Position numbers and translations under genes: made by a program. Shown piece after piece: positions 18,399 through 26,497 of a stretch of DNA of 64,000 nt. The first letter of the stretch is position 1, and each line of letters starts with the position of its first letter. The stretch is from Bergeyella zoohelcum ATCC 43767 (GTDB lineage: Bacteria; Bacteroidota; Bacteroidia; Flavobacteriales; Weeksellaceae): the NCBI RefSeq assembly GCF_000301075.1, contig NZ_JH932293.1:1039755-1103754 (forward strand), given 5' to 3'. Below the pieces are notes generated by a model that made no database searches, had not been told where the DNA came from, and saw only the letters and a list, made by a program, of their open reading frames with translations.

Positions 18399-19430
18399 AT
18401 GAAAGACATCAGAACGCTATCCTTAGAAGAGCTCATTGCCTATTTTGAAAAACATGGCGAGAAATCTTTCCGTGCCAAGCAAGTCTATGACTGGATTTGG
18501 TCTAAAAACCTACACACCTTCGAGGAGATGACCAATCTTTCTAAGAAAATGAGAACGCAGTTGGCATCTGACTTTACCATTCTCCCCGTGTCGGCTCATG
18601 TGGTACAGCACTCCAAAGATGGTACCATAAAAAATGGCGTGAAGCTCCATGATGGGCTCATGGTGGAGTCGGTACTTATTCCTACCGAAACCCGAACCAC
18701 CGCCTGTGTGTCTTCGCAGGTAGGCTGCTCACTGAACTGTGAGTTTTGTGCAACCGCAAAACTGAAAAGAATGAGGAATTTAGAAGTGGCGGAAATTGTA
18801 GATCAGGTGGCACTAATTGATAGACAAAGTAAAGAATTTTTTGACCGACCGCTGTCTAACATCGTTTTTATGGGCATGGGAGAACCTATGATGAACTACC
18901 CCAATGTGGTGGAAACCATTAAGAAGATTACTCAGCCCGAGGGACTGGGCATGTCGCCAAGGAGAATTACCGTTTCTACCTCTGGGATTCCTAAGATGAT
19001 TAAGATGCTGGCAGATGAAGAGCTGAAAGTGAAACTGGCACTTTCTTTACACTCTGCGGTAGAAAAATCTCGGAACGAAATCATGCCTTTTTCTACTAAA
19101 TTTCCATTGACCGATATTATGGAAGCACTCCAATATTGGTACAGAAAAACCAAATCCGAAATTACTTTTGAATATTGTGTTTGGAAGGGGATTAATGATG
19201 ATGAAGCCCATATTAAAGCACTTATAAAATATTGCCGACAAGTGCCTTCTAAGGTAAATCTCATCCAATACAACCCCATAGGTGAAGGAAAATTTGATCA
19301 CCGCTCAGAAGAGGCAGAACAAAGGTATATTCAGGCATTAGAGCAAGCGGGAATCACGGTACTCGTCCGAAGAAGTAGAGGAGGGGATATTGATGCAGCC
19401 TGTGGGCAATTGGCCAATAAAAATGGCTAA
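18399..19430 (+). CDS. rlmN: 23S rRNA (adenine(2503)-C(2))-methyltransferase
   Basis: RlmN is a radical-SAM enzyme that methylates C2 of A2503 in 23S rRNA and of A37 in some tRNAs. The 343-residue product has the radical-SAM cluster motif in CVSSQVGCSLNCEFCATAK, the FMGMGEPMMNY motif and the catalytic C-terminal cysteine in GGDIDAACGQL. I place the start at the ATG at 18399, not the TTG at 18396, because MKDIRTLSLEEL is a typical N-terminus. It stands alone between two terminators. Confidence 0.96.
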   Translation: MKDIRTLSLEELIAYFEKHGEKSFRAKQVYDWIWSKNLHTFEEMTNLSKKMRTQLASDFTILPVSAHVVQHSKDGTIKNGVKLHDGLMVESVLIPTETRTTACVSSQVGCSLNCEFCATAKLKRMRNLEVAEIVDQVALIDRQSKEFFDRPLSNIVFMGMGEPMMNYPNVVETIKKITQPEGLGMSPRRITVSTSGIPKMIKMLADEELKVKLALSLHSAVEKSRNEIMPFSTKFPLTDIMEALQYWYRKTKSEITFEYCVWKGINDDEAHIKALIKYCRQVPSKVNLIQYNPIGEGKFDHRSEEAEQRYIQALEQAGITVLVRRSRGGDIDAACGQLANKNG

Positions 19431-19519
19431 AGATATAGGGGATTTAGAAACCGAGTGAAGACTGAAACCTCATCTCTTTTGATAATGTAGAAAAAATAAA
19501 ATGGGTTTTTAATAGAAAA

Positions 19520-19559
19520 GAAGCTATGCGATAATAGAAACGCAAAGCTTCTTTTTTTT
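19520..19559 (+). terminator. Intrinsic terminator after rlmN
   Basis: GAAGCTATGCG and CGCAAAGCTTC form an imperfect stem with a ten-base loop, followed by eight T residues at 19552-19559. It lies 90 bases after the rlmN stop. Confidence 0.75.
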
Positions 19560-19630
19560 CTTGATAGTTGGGAAATTATTTATATACTTGTAGGGGATTC
19601 CTTTTTTGTTTTGTAAAATTGTTACTGATA

Positions 19631-20704
19631 ATGAAAGCATTGATTTTTTTAGTTTTTGGCTTATTATCTTATTTTTTTTCGGGACAGACTTATCCTACAT
19701 TGGATAACGATAAGCTTCTCTTGTATTACCAAACCATTCATAGTGCTGAGAAACATATTATCCAAAATGAAATGAGAGAAGCACTTAGTCAGTACAAAAC
19801 AGCTTTTAAGATGAATGCTAAGCCTCCCGCAAAGGATATTTATAATAGTATGCATGTAGCTATTGAGTTGAAGGACAAAGATTTTGCTAATAAGCAATAT
19901 GAAGTTATGAGATGTTTTCAATACCCGTTTGAGGAAGATTTTTTAGCAAAAAATAAAGGAATTATAGCACCTAAAAATAAGAAATGTAAAAATAAACTCA
20001 ATGCAGCGCTTATAGTAAAATTGGATAGTTTGTTTGAACTTGATCAAAAATATCGTTTACTTTCCAAAGGGGATTATAAAAAAGTACAAAAAGAAATGAC
20101 CTTAGGAGATAGTATTGCTTCTACGCGTCTTCTGGAGCTCATTGAAAAATATGGTTTTCCAACGGAATATGAGATAGGATTAGCGGGTATAAGACCTAAG
20201 TTTTTGCATAAGTTTTATTTTATTATTTGGCATCAATCTGCAGGAAACGCTTATAGTCCGCAGCGGGTAAATTTTTTTCCTTACTTGCAGAAAGCATTGA
20301 ACGAAGGGAAAATTATACCAGAATATGCTACTTTTTTAATGGATTTGAATAATGGTACTAATTTTTTTATTACCGATGCTCATGATTTGAGATCTAAAAC
20401 CCATCATGTAGTTTTGGGTGAGAAAGTGGAGCATTTAGAATGTTGCTATATCAATAAATTTTATTATCCAGAAAATAGATCCCCCGAACAAAATGAAAAA
20501 ATTATACAAAATTTTGCCAGAATCAATGCAAGGAGAACCAAGATAGGATTATTCATTTTGGATGAAATGGTACAAAAGGGAATTCATCGGGCAAAAAATC
20601 CAAGTACTCCCTTTTTATTCCCCGATGCTAGAGTGAGAGTACAAGTAATACCTAATGAAGAAGCCGAAAAACAATTTCTTATTCAATATATGAAAGTGAA
20701 ATGA
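19631..20704 (+). CDS. Secreted protein of unknown function (possibly DUF6624-like)
   Basis: A 357-residue protein when started at the ATG at 19631. The in-frame TTG at 19568 would add 21 residues ahead of a good signal peptide (MKALIFLVFGLLSYFFSGQ), so I reject it. The mature part is Lys-rich and mostly helical at the N-terminus. The second half contains ELDQKYR, LIEKYGFPTEYEIGLAG, IIWHQSA and YATFLMDL stretches. This order (DQ-x-R, a KYGFP segment, a histidine, then a DR/DL segment) reminds me of DUF6624 proteins, which have no known function. I am not sure of that link. Likely periplasmic or exported. It is followed 145 bases later by a GLPGLI protein in the same direction. Confidence 0.65.
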   Translation: MKALIFLVFGLLSYFFSGQTYPTLDNDKLLLYYQTIHSAEKHIIQNEMREALSQYKTAFKMNAKPPAKDIYNSMHVAIELKDKDFANKQYEVMRCFQYPFEEDFLAKNKGIIAPKNKKCKNKLNAALIVKLDSLFELDQKYRLLSKGDYKKVQKEMTLGDSIASTRLLELIEKYGFPTEYEIGLAGIRPKFLHKFYFIIWHQSAGNAYSPQRVNFFPYLQKALNEGKIIPEYATFLMDLNNGTNFFITDAHDLRSKTHHVVLGEKVEHLECCYINKFYYPENRSPEQNEKIIQNFARINARRTKIGLFILDEMVQKGIHRAKNPSTPFLFPDARVRVQVIPNEEAEKQFLIQYMKVK

Positions 20705-20849
20705 ATTAAGTATATCCCTCTATCAGCTAATGTATTACGAGAAAGGTGAGTGATTTATGTTAAAGAGATATAGTTATGGTCTTATTTTTATTATTTTGAG
20801 AATATATTGAAAAAAAACATATATTCGTGATATAAAGAAAAGAGTAAAT

Positions 20850-21671
20850 ATGAAATATTTATATGCCCTTATTTTTTTTTCCAGTATTTTCATTCATGCT
20901 CAGACTACGAGGTTAGTGTACAAGGTGTCATCAGTAGCTGATTCTGAAAGAGTGGATGATATTTACTATCTTGATGTAGATACCAATAAGAAAACTGCAA
21001 TTTATTATAATAGGAACTATTTTGTAAATGATTCTATATTTAAAAAGACAGGAATGTTTGGTTTTTCAGACTTTAAAATGACCGATTTTGTAAAAGTCAA
21101 TTTAGATAACAATCATGATGCGGAAGAATATAAAACGCTGAATGTAGATGTTTTTAAAATCAATATAGAAAAATCAAAAAATTGGAATATAACAAAAGAT
21201 ATTCGGATAGAAGGCAATAGGAAACTGCAAAAAGCAATGATAAATTATGGAGGAAGATATTGGGAAGCTTGGTGGAATTATGATTTTCCTCTTGACATAG
21301 GACCTTATCTTTTTGGTGGTTTGCCTGGGCTTATAGTAGAGCTGAAGGATACACAAAATCATTTCCATTTTGAATTAATTGATGTTCAAAACTTCTCTAC
21401 AACTCAAACGATTGATTTTTTAACCACATTAGAAACAAATTCGGTAGCTATTTCCATTGATAAGTTTAAGAAGTTGCTTCTTCAAAATTATAATGACCCT
21501 TTTGGAAACATCACTAAAGGTTTGAGAAATAGTTATCAGCCTATTCGTTTGGAAGATGGCACACTACTGACCAAGGAGAATTTCAAATCAAGCGAAGAAA
21601 TGATTAGAAATAGATTGAGAAAACAAAATCCTATCCACATGGATTTCAAAGTGGCGTATCCTAATAAGTGA
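20850..21671 (+). CDS. GLPGLI family secreted protein
   Basis: A 273-residue exported protein with a signal peptide (about 1-17, cleaved after IHAQ). The diagnostic GLPGLI motif is seen in FGGLPGLIVELKD at about 152-164. It is preceded by the usual WEAWWNYDFPLDIGPY aromatic stretch. GLPGLI proteins are confined to Bacteroidota and their function is unknown; many lie near TonB receptors. No sorting domain is visible. The upstream 145 bases are AT-rich with no clear promoter. Confidence 0.88.
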   Translation: MKYLYALIFFSSIFIHAQTTRLVYKVSSVADSERVDDIYYLDVDTNKKTAIYYNRNYFVNDSIFKKTGMFGFSDFKMTDFVKVNLDNNHDAEEYKTLNVDVFKINIEKSKNWNITKDIRIEGNRKLQKAMINYGGRYWEAWWNYDFPLDIGPYLFGGLPGLIVELKDTQNHFHFELIDVQNFSTTQTIDFLTTLETNSVAISIDKFKKLLLQNYNDPFGNITKGLRNSYQPIRLEDGTLLTKENFKSSEEMIRNRLRKQNPIHMDFKVAYPNK

Positions 21672-21711
21672 TTTGGAAATAGGGAATTTTAGTAAAGTTG
21701 ATAATAAATAA

Positions 21712-21800
21712 GTTACTTCGGCTTATTTGATAAAATATCTAATAGGGAGTAAAAAATGAAGTATAATTATTTTTATGTTAAAAATCTATAAATGAGTTTA
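21712..21800 (+). repeat. Dispersed intergenic repeat, family 2, copy 1
   Basis: This stretch shares GCTTATTTGATAA, AAGTATAAT and TTAAAAATCTATAAATG-type words, in the same order, with 29961-30056. It is more distantly similar to 56993-57095. It lies between the convergent ends of the GLPGLI gene and the glycosyltransferase gene. No ORF is present. Confidence 0.55.
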
Positions 21801-21904
21801 GTGTCTCTGGCTTTGCTGAAGTATTAAAAAAAGCAAAATGCTTTGAAAAAAACTCACAAAGTTTAATAGGAGTTCAAAATAATTTTCATATTATATTCAA
21901 GTTA

Positions 21905-23005
21905 TTATATAGGGTTTATCGTTTTGAGTGAAGTGTTTACCAAACCCATGATCGCTAGTTCCCAATCTTTTACTTTTCTTTCTATGGTAAATTCCGAAAA
22001 ATCAAATTGTTTTTGCTGGAGGGATGAAATTTGCGTTTCTATATTTTCCTTTTCATGGAACATAAAATTATGTGTACATGGGTGATGCTGAGGTATGATG
22101 ATAGGCTTTTCAGAACGAATGGCATCCAAAATATTGCCCGACATTTTGGTCTTGCCATAGTATTCTTCATTGCTGAAAAAAGAAGTTTTTTCCTGAATGG
22201 GACACCATAGAACAGTGGCTTTAGAGAGGTAATTATCAAAAATTTCCTTGGAGATTTTCTCTGTAAAATATTTTAAATCAATATGCTCTGGGAGAAAAGG
22301 AAGAGCGCTGAAGATGCCTTGTAATTCACTTCCTTCGGCTTTGCCTAGTAAAACCACTTCTGTAGGATGAGTGAAATATTTGAGGGCATCTAAAATTTTT
22401 CCATAATCTCTTCTCGTTTGTTGTACCGCCCCTGGAATCACAATGATGTTTTTTTCTTCATTTTCTTCATTTTTGTGCTTTTTATTTTTAAAATTTTTAT
22501 CTATTTTGCTCTTTTCATTGGTGCAGAAAATAGGCAAGTAGCTAAAATCTTTCTGTTCTAAACCTCGGTCTAATACCCATTTCCTTTTTGCCAATGAATG
22601 TATTTTAGGAGCGGAAAGTAAGTTTTCTTTTAGTAATAATTTGAGTCGGTATTTCCAATCTTCTTTGAAAATTTTGGTCAATAACTGAAATGAATTGAGT
22701 CCAGCAAAATTTTGATTATGAACGATGATAGAAGTAGAGTAATGTGAAACAATTTTGTTCCAAATATGAAAATATCGGTGAGCTGTCCCGATGATAATAT
22801 GTTGATAATGATTATTTTTTAAAATACTAAAAATTGCTTTAGGGTTTTCTACTAAGGTAGAGGGGATATGAGGAATTCTTTGCTGAATTTTTGGGGAGAA
22901 AAGAAAATCCACTGAAAATAGCTCTGATTTTTGAGCTATTGAGTAGAAAGCATCGGCTATTTCTGCGTGGGTGTCTAGTTCTATGTAGGCAATTTTTATT
23001 TTCAT
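21905..23005 (-). CDS. Glycosyltransferase-like protein
   Basis: A 366-residue protein from the ATG at 23005. An upstream in-frame ATG at 23026 would add seven residues, but MKIKIAYIELDTHAEIAD is a natural Rossmann-type N-terminus. A second Rossmann-like half begins near 185 (NIIVIPGAVQQTRRDYGKILDAL). It ends with a donor-binding-like segment (GKTKMSGNILDAIRSEKPIIIPQH, about 280-303), in the manner of GT-B glycosyltransferases. A Lys/Asn/Glu-rich linker (KNKKHKNEENEEK) joins the halves. No signal peptide or membrane helix is visible. The specific sugar and acceptor are unknown. It stands alone, convergent with the GLPGLI gene and divergent from secDF. Confidence 0.6.
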   Translation of the reverse strand: MKIKIAYIELDTHAEIADAFYSIAQKSELFSVDFLFSPKIQQRIPHIPSTLVENPKAIFSILKNNHYQHIIIGTAHRYFHIWNKIVSHYSTSIIVHNQNFAGLNSFQLLTKIFKEDWKYRLKLLLKENLLSAPKIHSLAKRKWVLDRGLEQKDFSYLPIFCTNEKSKIDKNFKNKKHKNEENEEKNIIVIPGAVQQTRRDYGKILDALKYFTHPTEVVLLGKAEGSELQGIFSALPFLPEHIDLKYFTEKISKEIFDNYLSKATVLWCPIQEKTSFFSNEEYYGKTKMSGNILDAIRSEKPIIIPQHHPCTHNFMFHEKENIETQISSLQQKQFDFSEFTIERKVKDWELAIMGLVNTSLKTINPI

Positions 23006-23050
23006 TGGGCGAAGATAAGAAATCAAACAAAAAACAATGAAAAAAATGCG

Positions 23051-23080
23051 TTCGTATTATCCATGAAATCACTATATTTG
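23051..23080 (+). promoter_or_regulatory. Promoter of secDF
   Basis: TATATTTG at 23073-23080 matches the TAnnTTTG -7 box. TTCG at 23051-23054 lies 18 bases upstream, one mismatch from the -33 TTTG. It leaves a leader of about 20 bases before the secDF ATG at 23105. Confidence 0.5.
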
Positions 23081-23104
23081 CCCATTAATTTAATAGTGTA
23101 AACA

Positions 23105-25984
23105 ATGCAAGGAAAAGGATTTGTTACCTTGGTAGCCATTGTACTCGGGCTGATTTGCTTGAATGAATTGCTCCCAAGTTGGTATGCCAGCAAGATAGAG
23201 AAAGAGGCAAGAGCCTTAGCTGGTGAGAACACAGAAAAGTACCAAAAAGAAATCGCTAAATTATCCAAAGACACGCTGAATCTGGGCTTTACTAAACTGT
23301 ATTATTCTAAAGCCAAGGAGAAGGAAATGAAGCTGGGATTGGATTTAAAAGGGGGGATCAATGTACTTTTGGAAATCAATCAAAGAGATTTGGTAAACAA
23401 TCTTACCAACTATTCTACGCACCCTATTCTCATCGAAGCACTCGATAAGACAGATGAAGTGCAAAAGAACTCTACAAGAAATTACATTGATAATTTCTTT
23501 GACCAGTTTGCTATCATCAATAAACAAAAAGGAGCCAATCTGAAACTTGCTGATCCTGAAATTTTTGGTAATACCAATCTTTCAGAAATTAAATACAACT
23601 CTACCGATGAGCAGGTGAAAGAAATCGTAAGAAACAGAATAGAGCTTTCTACAGGGTCTGCTTATGAGGTGATTCGTACTCGTATTGACAAAATGGGGGT
23701 TACCCAGCCGAATGTTCAGCGTGTGCCAGGAACAGGAAGAATTTCTGTGGAAATGCCAGGACTTCAAGATGTGGATAGAGCGAAGAAAATGCTCCAGTCT
23801 TCGGCAAAATTACAGTTCTGGGAAGTGCAGCAACTGGATGAGGTATATCCTTATATTCAGCAGCTGAATACCATTGTTCAGCTTAAAAGTGATTCCATTG
23901 GCATCGCTAAGAATATTAATTTAGAGAAACTATTAAACCCTGGTGAAATGGGCAATACAGCGGTAGGAAATGTGAAACTTTCTGATACTGCTGTGGTGAA
24001 TAAAATTATTAATAGTACTATTGCTAAAAAAGCAAGACCTACTAACTTACAGCATACACAGTTCATGTGGGCATATAAACCTGAAACCCGAACACCTGAT
24101 GCACTTACCCTCTATGCTATTCGTAGTAATGCCGCTAATAAAGCACCTGTAGATGGAGCGGTGGAATCTGCAAACATCGGTTATGACCAGCTGGGTAGAG
24201 TAGTGGTAGATATGCAGATGGACTCTAAAGGTGCAAAGGAATGGAAAACCATGACCGAGAAGAATGTAGGCAAACCTGTTGCAGTTTCTTTGGATAACAT
24301 CGTTTATACCGCTCCTAATGTGAACGAAGTCATTCCTAATGGAAGAACGCAAATTTCAGGAACTTTTACACAGCAAGAAGCACAAGACTTAGTGGATGTA
24401 TTGGGGGCAGGGAAACTCCCAGCAAGTGCTAAAGTGGTACAGTCTGAAGTAGTAGGGCCTTCTTTGGGAGCAGCGTCTATTAATGCAGGGCTTTGGTCTT
24501 TTGCTGTAGCTTTCTTGCTCATCATTATTTATATGATTGCCTACTATGGCGGTGCTGGGATATATGCTGTAATCGCGATGACCATTAATCTCTTCTACAT
24601 TTTTGGGGTGATGGACTCTATAGATGCTACGCTTACCCTTCCAGGGATTGCAGGGATAGTGCTTTCCATGGCAATGGCGATAGATGCGAATGTAATTATC
24701 TATGAAAGAACCAAAGAAGAACTTGCACTCGGGAAGAATATTCAGCAAGCGTATTCTGATGGATTTAAGCATGCTCTCTCTGCTATTGTAGATGGACAGC
24801 TTACTACCATTCTTACGGCAGTGGTACTTTATGTATTCGGTACGGGGCCTATCAAAGGTTTTGCGGTAACGCTTATCATTGGTATTCTCATGGCATTTTT
24901 TACTGCCGTAGTACTTTCTAAAACCATGATTTTCTCTAGATTGCAAAAAGGGAAAAATCTTACTGTATCTACTTCTTTCTCTAAAAATTTATTTAGAAAT
25001 GTAAAGATAGATTTTATTGGGAAGAGAAAGTATGCTTACATTTTCTCTATTGCCCTTACAGTGATTTCTCTTGTTTCTATTTTTACCAAAGGATTTAAGT
25101 TTGGGGTAGATTTTGAAGGGGGAAGAAACTATATCGTGAAACTGACGACACCAGTACAGGCAGAAACGGCAAAAGTGAAGTTAGAGCCACTGTTTAAAAC
25201 GGCCAATGGAATTAATCAGTCTGTAGATGTGAAAACCTATGGTAATCCATCTCAACTGAAAATTACTACTGACTATAAAATCAATGACGAATCTATAGAG
25301 GCGGATCAAGAGGTAGAAGCAAAAGTATTTGAAGGGTTAAAAACTTGGCTTCCGAAAGATGCTACCGTACAGTCTTTCAAGTCCTCTCAAGATAATAACT
25401 ATGGTGTCATTCAATCCACAAAAGTAGGACCTACTGTGGCAGATGACATCAAAACAGGAGGTTCATTGGCGGTATTAGGTGCTTTGATTGGAATTTTTAT
25501 CTATATTCTTTTCAGATTTAGCAGATGGCAATTTTCAGCGGGTGCGGTTTTATCTCTTTTCCATGATGCTTCCATTGTATTGGGTGCATATTCATTGCTT
25601 CATAATTTTATGCCGTTTAATATGGAAATCAATCAAGATTTCATTGCGGCCATACTTACTGTAGTAGGGTATTCTATTAATGATACCGTGATTATCTTTG
25701 ATAGAATTAGAGAATTCCTCCGTGAGAGAAAAGCGATGAACTTAGAAGAGTTATTTAATGGAGCTATTTCTAGTACCCTAGGAAGAACATTTAATACCTC
25801 ATTTACTACTATTTTGGTATTATTGGCTATTTTCTTCTTCGGAGGAGACGGGCTAAAAGGTTTTATCTTTGCACTCTTATTAGGAATAGGTTTTGGTACT
25901 TATTCGTCTATCTTCGTAGCATCAGCAGCGTCTTATGATTTGCTGAAAAAGAAGAAAAATGTATTTAAGAAAACCGAAAAATAA
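23105..25984 (+). CDS. secDF: Protein translocase SecDF fusion
   Basis: SecDF uses the proton gradient to pull preproteins across the inner membrane after SecYEG. The 959-residue product fuses SecD and SecF, as is usual in Bacteroidota. It has an N-terminal helix (about 5-22), LGLDLKGGINVLLEI near 79, a large periplasmic domain, and a first helix bundle with SMAMAIDANVIIYERTKEEL. The second half begins near 640 with GVDFEGGRNYIVKL and ends with TVVGYSINDTVIIFDRIRE and a last helix bundle. The divergent glycosyltransferase gene is unrelated. A strong terminator follows. Confidence 0.97.
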   Translation: MQGKGFVTLVAIVLGLICLNELLPSWYASKIEKEARALAGENTEKYQKEIAKLSKDTLNLGFTKLYYSKAKEKEMKLGLDLKGGINVLLEINQRDLVNNLTNYSTHPILIEALDKTDEVQKNSTRNYIDNFFDQFAIINKQKGANLKLADPEIFGNTNLSEIKYNSTDEQVKEIVRNRIELSTGSAYEVIRTRIDKMGVTQPNVQRVPGTGRISVEMPGLQDVDRAKKMLQSSAKLQFWEVQQLDEVYPYIQQLNTIVQLKSDSIGIAKNINLEKLLNPGEMGNTAVGNVKLSDTAVVNKIINSTIAKKARPTNLQHTQFMWAYKPETRTPDALTLYAIRSNAANKAPVDGAVESANIGYDQLGRVVVDMQMDSKGAKEWKTMTEKNVGKPVAVSLDNIVYTAPNVNEVIPNGRTQISGTFTQQEAQDLVDVLGAGKLPASAKVVQSEVVGPSLGAASINAGLWSFAVAFLLIIIYMIAYYGGAGIYAVIAMTINLFYIFGVMDSIDATLTLPGIAGIVLSMAMAIDANVIIYERTKEELALGKNIQQAYSDGFKHALSAIVDGQLTTILTAVVLYVFGTGPIKGFAVTLIIGILMAFFTAVVLSKTMIFSRLQKGKNLTVSTSFSKNLFRNVKIDFIGKRKYAYIFSIALTVISLVSIFTKGFKFGVDFEGGRNYIVKLTTPVQAETAKVKLEPLFKTANGINQSVDVKTYGNPSQLKITTDYKINDESIEADQEVEAKVFEGLKTWLPKDATVQSFKSSQDNNYGVIQSTKVGPTVADDIKTGGSLAVLGALIGIFIYILFRFSRWQFSAGAVLSLFHDASIVLGAYSLLHNFMPFNMEINQDFIAAILTVVGYSINDTVIIFDRIREFLRERKAMNLEELFNGAISSTLGRTFNTSFTTILVLLAIFFFGGDGLKGFIFALLLGIGFGTYSSIFVASAASYDLLKKKKNVFKKTEK

Positions 25985-26003
25985 TATAACGCTCTCATAT
26001 TCT

Positions 26004-26036
26004 AAAAAAGCTGTCCGAAAAAGGACAGCTTTTTAT
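26004..26036 (+). terminator. Intrinsic terminator after secDF
   Basis: AAAAAGCTGTCC and GGACAGCTTTTT form a perfect 12-bp stem with a short A-rich loop, followed by ATTTTTTAT. The same hairpin recurs at 57729-57763. Confidence 0.9.
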
Positions 26037-26085
26037 TTTTTATTCATTTCTAATGGAATTTTATATCATTTATATTTTGGATTTA

Positions 26086-26265
26086 CTACCTCTGTTTTCC
26101 AAAGTTTGAAACTCTCACCAAGGGTAAGCTTAAAATTTTAAGCCTTATAGTTTGATAATCACACAGTCCGAAAAATCGCTTAACATCTTTTTTATTGTCA
26201 ATTTCACCCATCTTCCTATATATATTATTATCAAGAGATTGTCTTAATTTTTCAGGTATTTCCAT
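26086..26265 (-). CDS. Small ORF of unknown function (59 aa), possibly a remnant
   Basis: An ATG at 26265 opens 59 residues on the minus strand, ending at 26086. The product begins MEIPEKLRQSLDNNIYRKMG and is Lys/Asp-rich, with FFGLCDYQTIRLKIL in the middle and a basic tail. I do not recognise it. The amino-acid composition looks coding-like, better than the random AT-rich spacers nearby. It could be a small gene or the leftover of a larger one. No promoter or RBS is clear. Confidence 0.3.
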   Translation of the reverse strand: MEIPEKLRQSLDNNIYRKMGEIDNKKDVKRFFGLCDYQTIRLKILSLPLVRVSNFGKQR

Positions 26266-26445
26266 TATTGTTTATAAATAATCTATTTTCAATATATTTA
26301 CCATAAAAAATAAAAACTCATAAGATAGTAAAACACTATGTATTTGTACTGCTTAGCATGATTTTTAAAAAAAACGCTTAGTTTTGGTTCAAAGTAATTT
26401 GAAGTCCAAAATCTTTCCACAAAACATAAAGAAAAGATACATAAT

Positions 26446-26478
26446 AAAAAATCGCCTCACAGGTGAGACGATTTTATC
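26446..26478 (-). terminator. Intrinsic terminator after the T9SS cargo gene
   Basis: ATCGCCTCAC and GTGAGACGAT form a stem with one mismatch around a tiny loop. On the minus strand it is followed by a T-rich run (complement of AAAAA at 26446-26450). It lies 20 bases after the stop of the 26498-28003 gene. Confidence 0.75.
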
Positions 26479-26497
26479 ACAACTAATTAAAAATCTA

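Noticed and set aside
19568-19630. Upstream TTG start for the secreted protein at 19631
   Set aside because: It would add 21 residues before a good signal peptide that starts with ATG at 19631.
24389-24946. A 185-codon minus-strand ORF within secDF
   Set aside because: It overlaps the conserved SecD membrane region and has a composition typical of an antisense frame (many Arg, His, Tyr, Cys).
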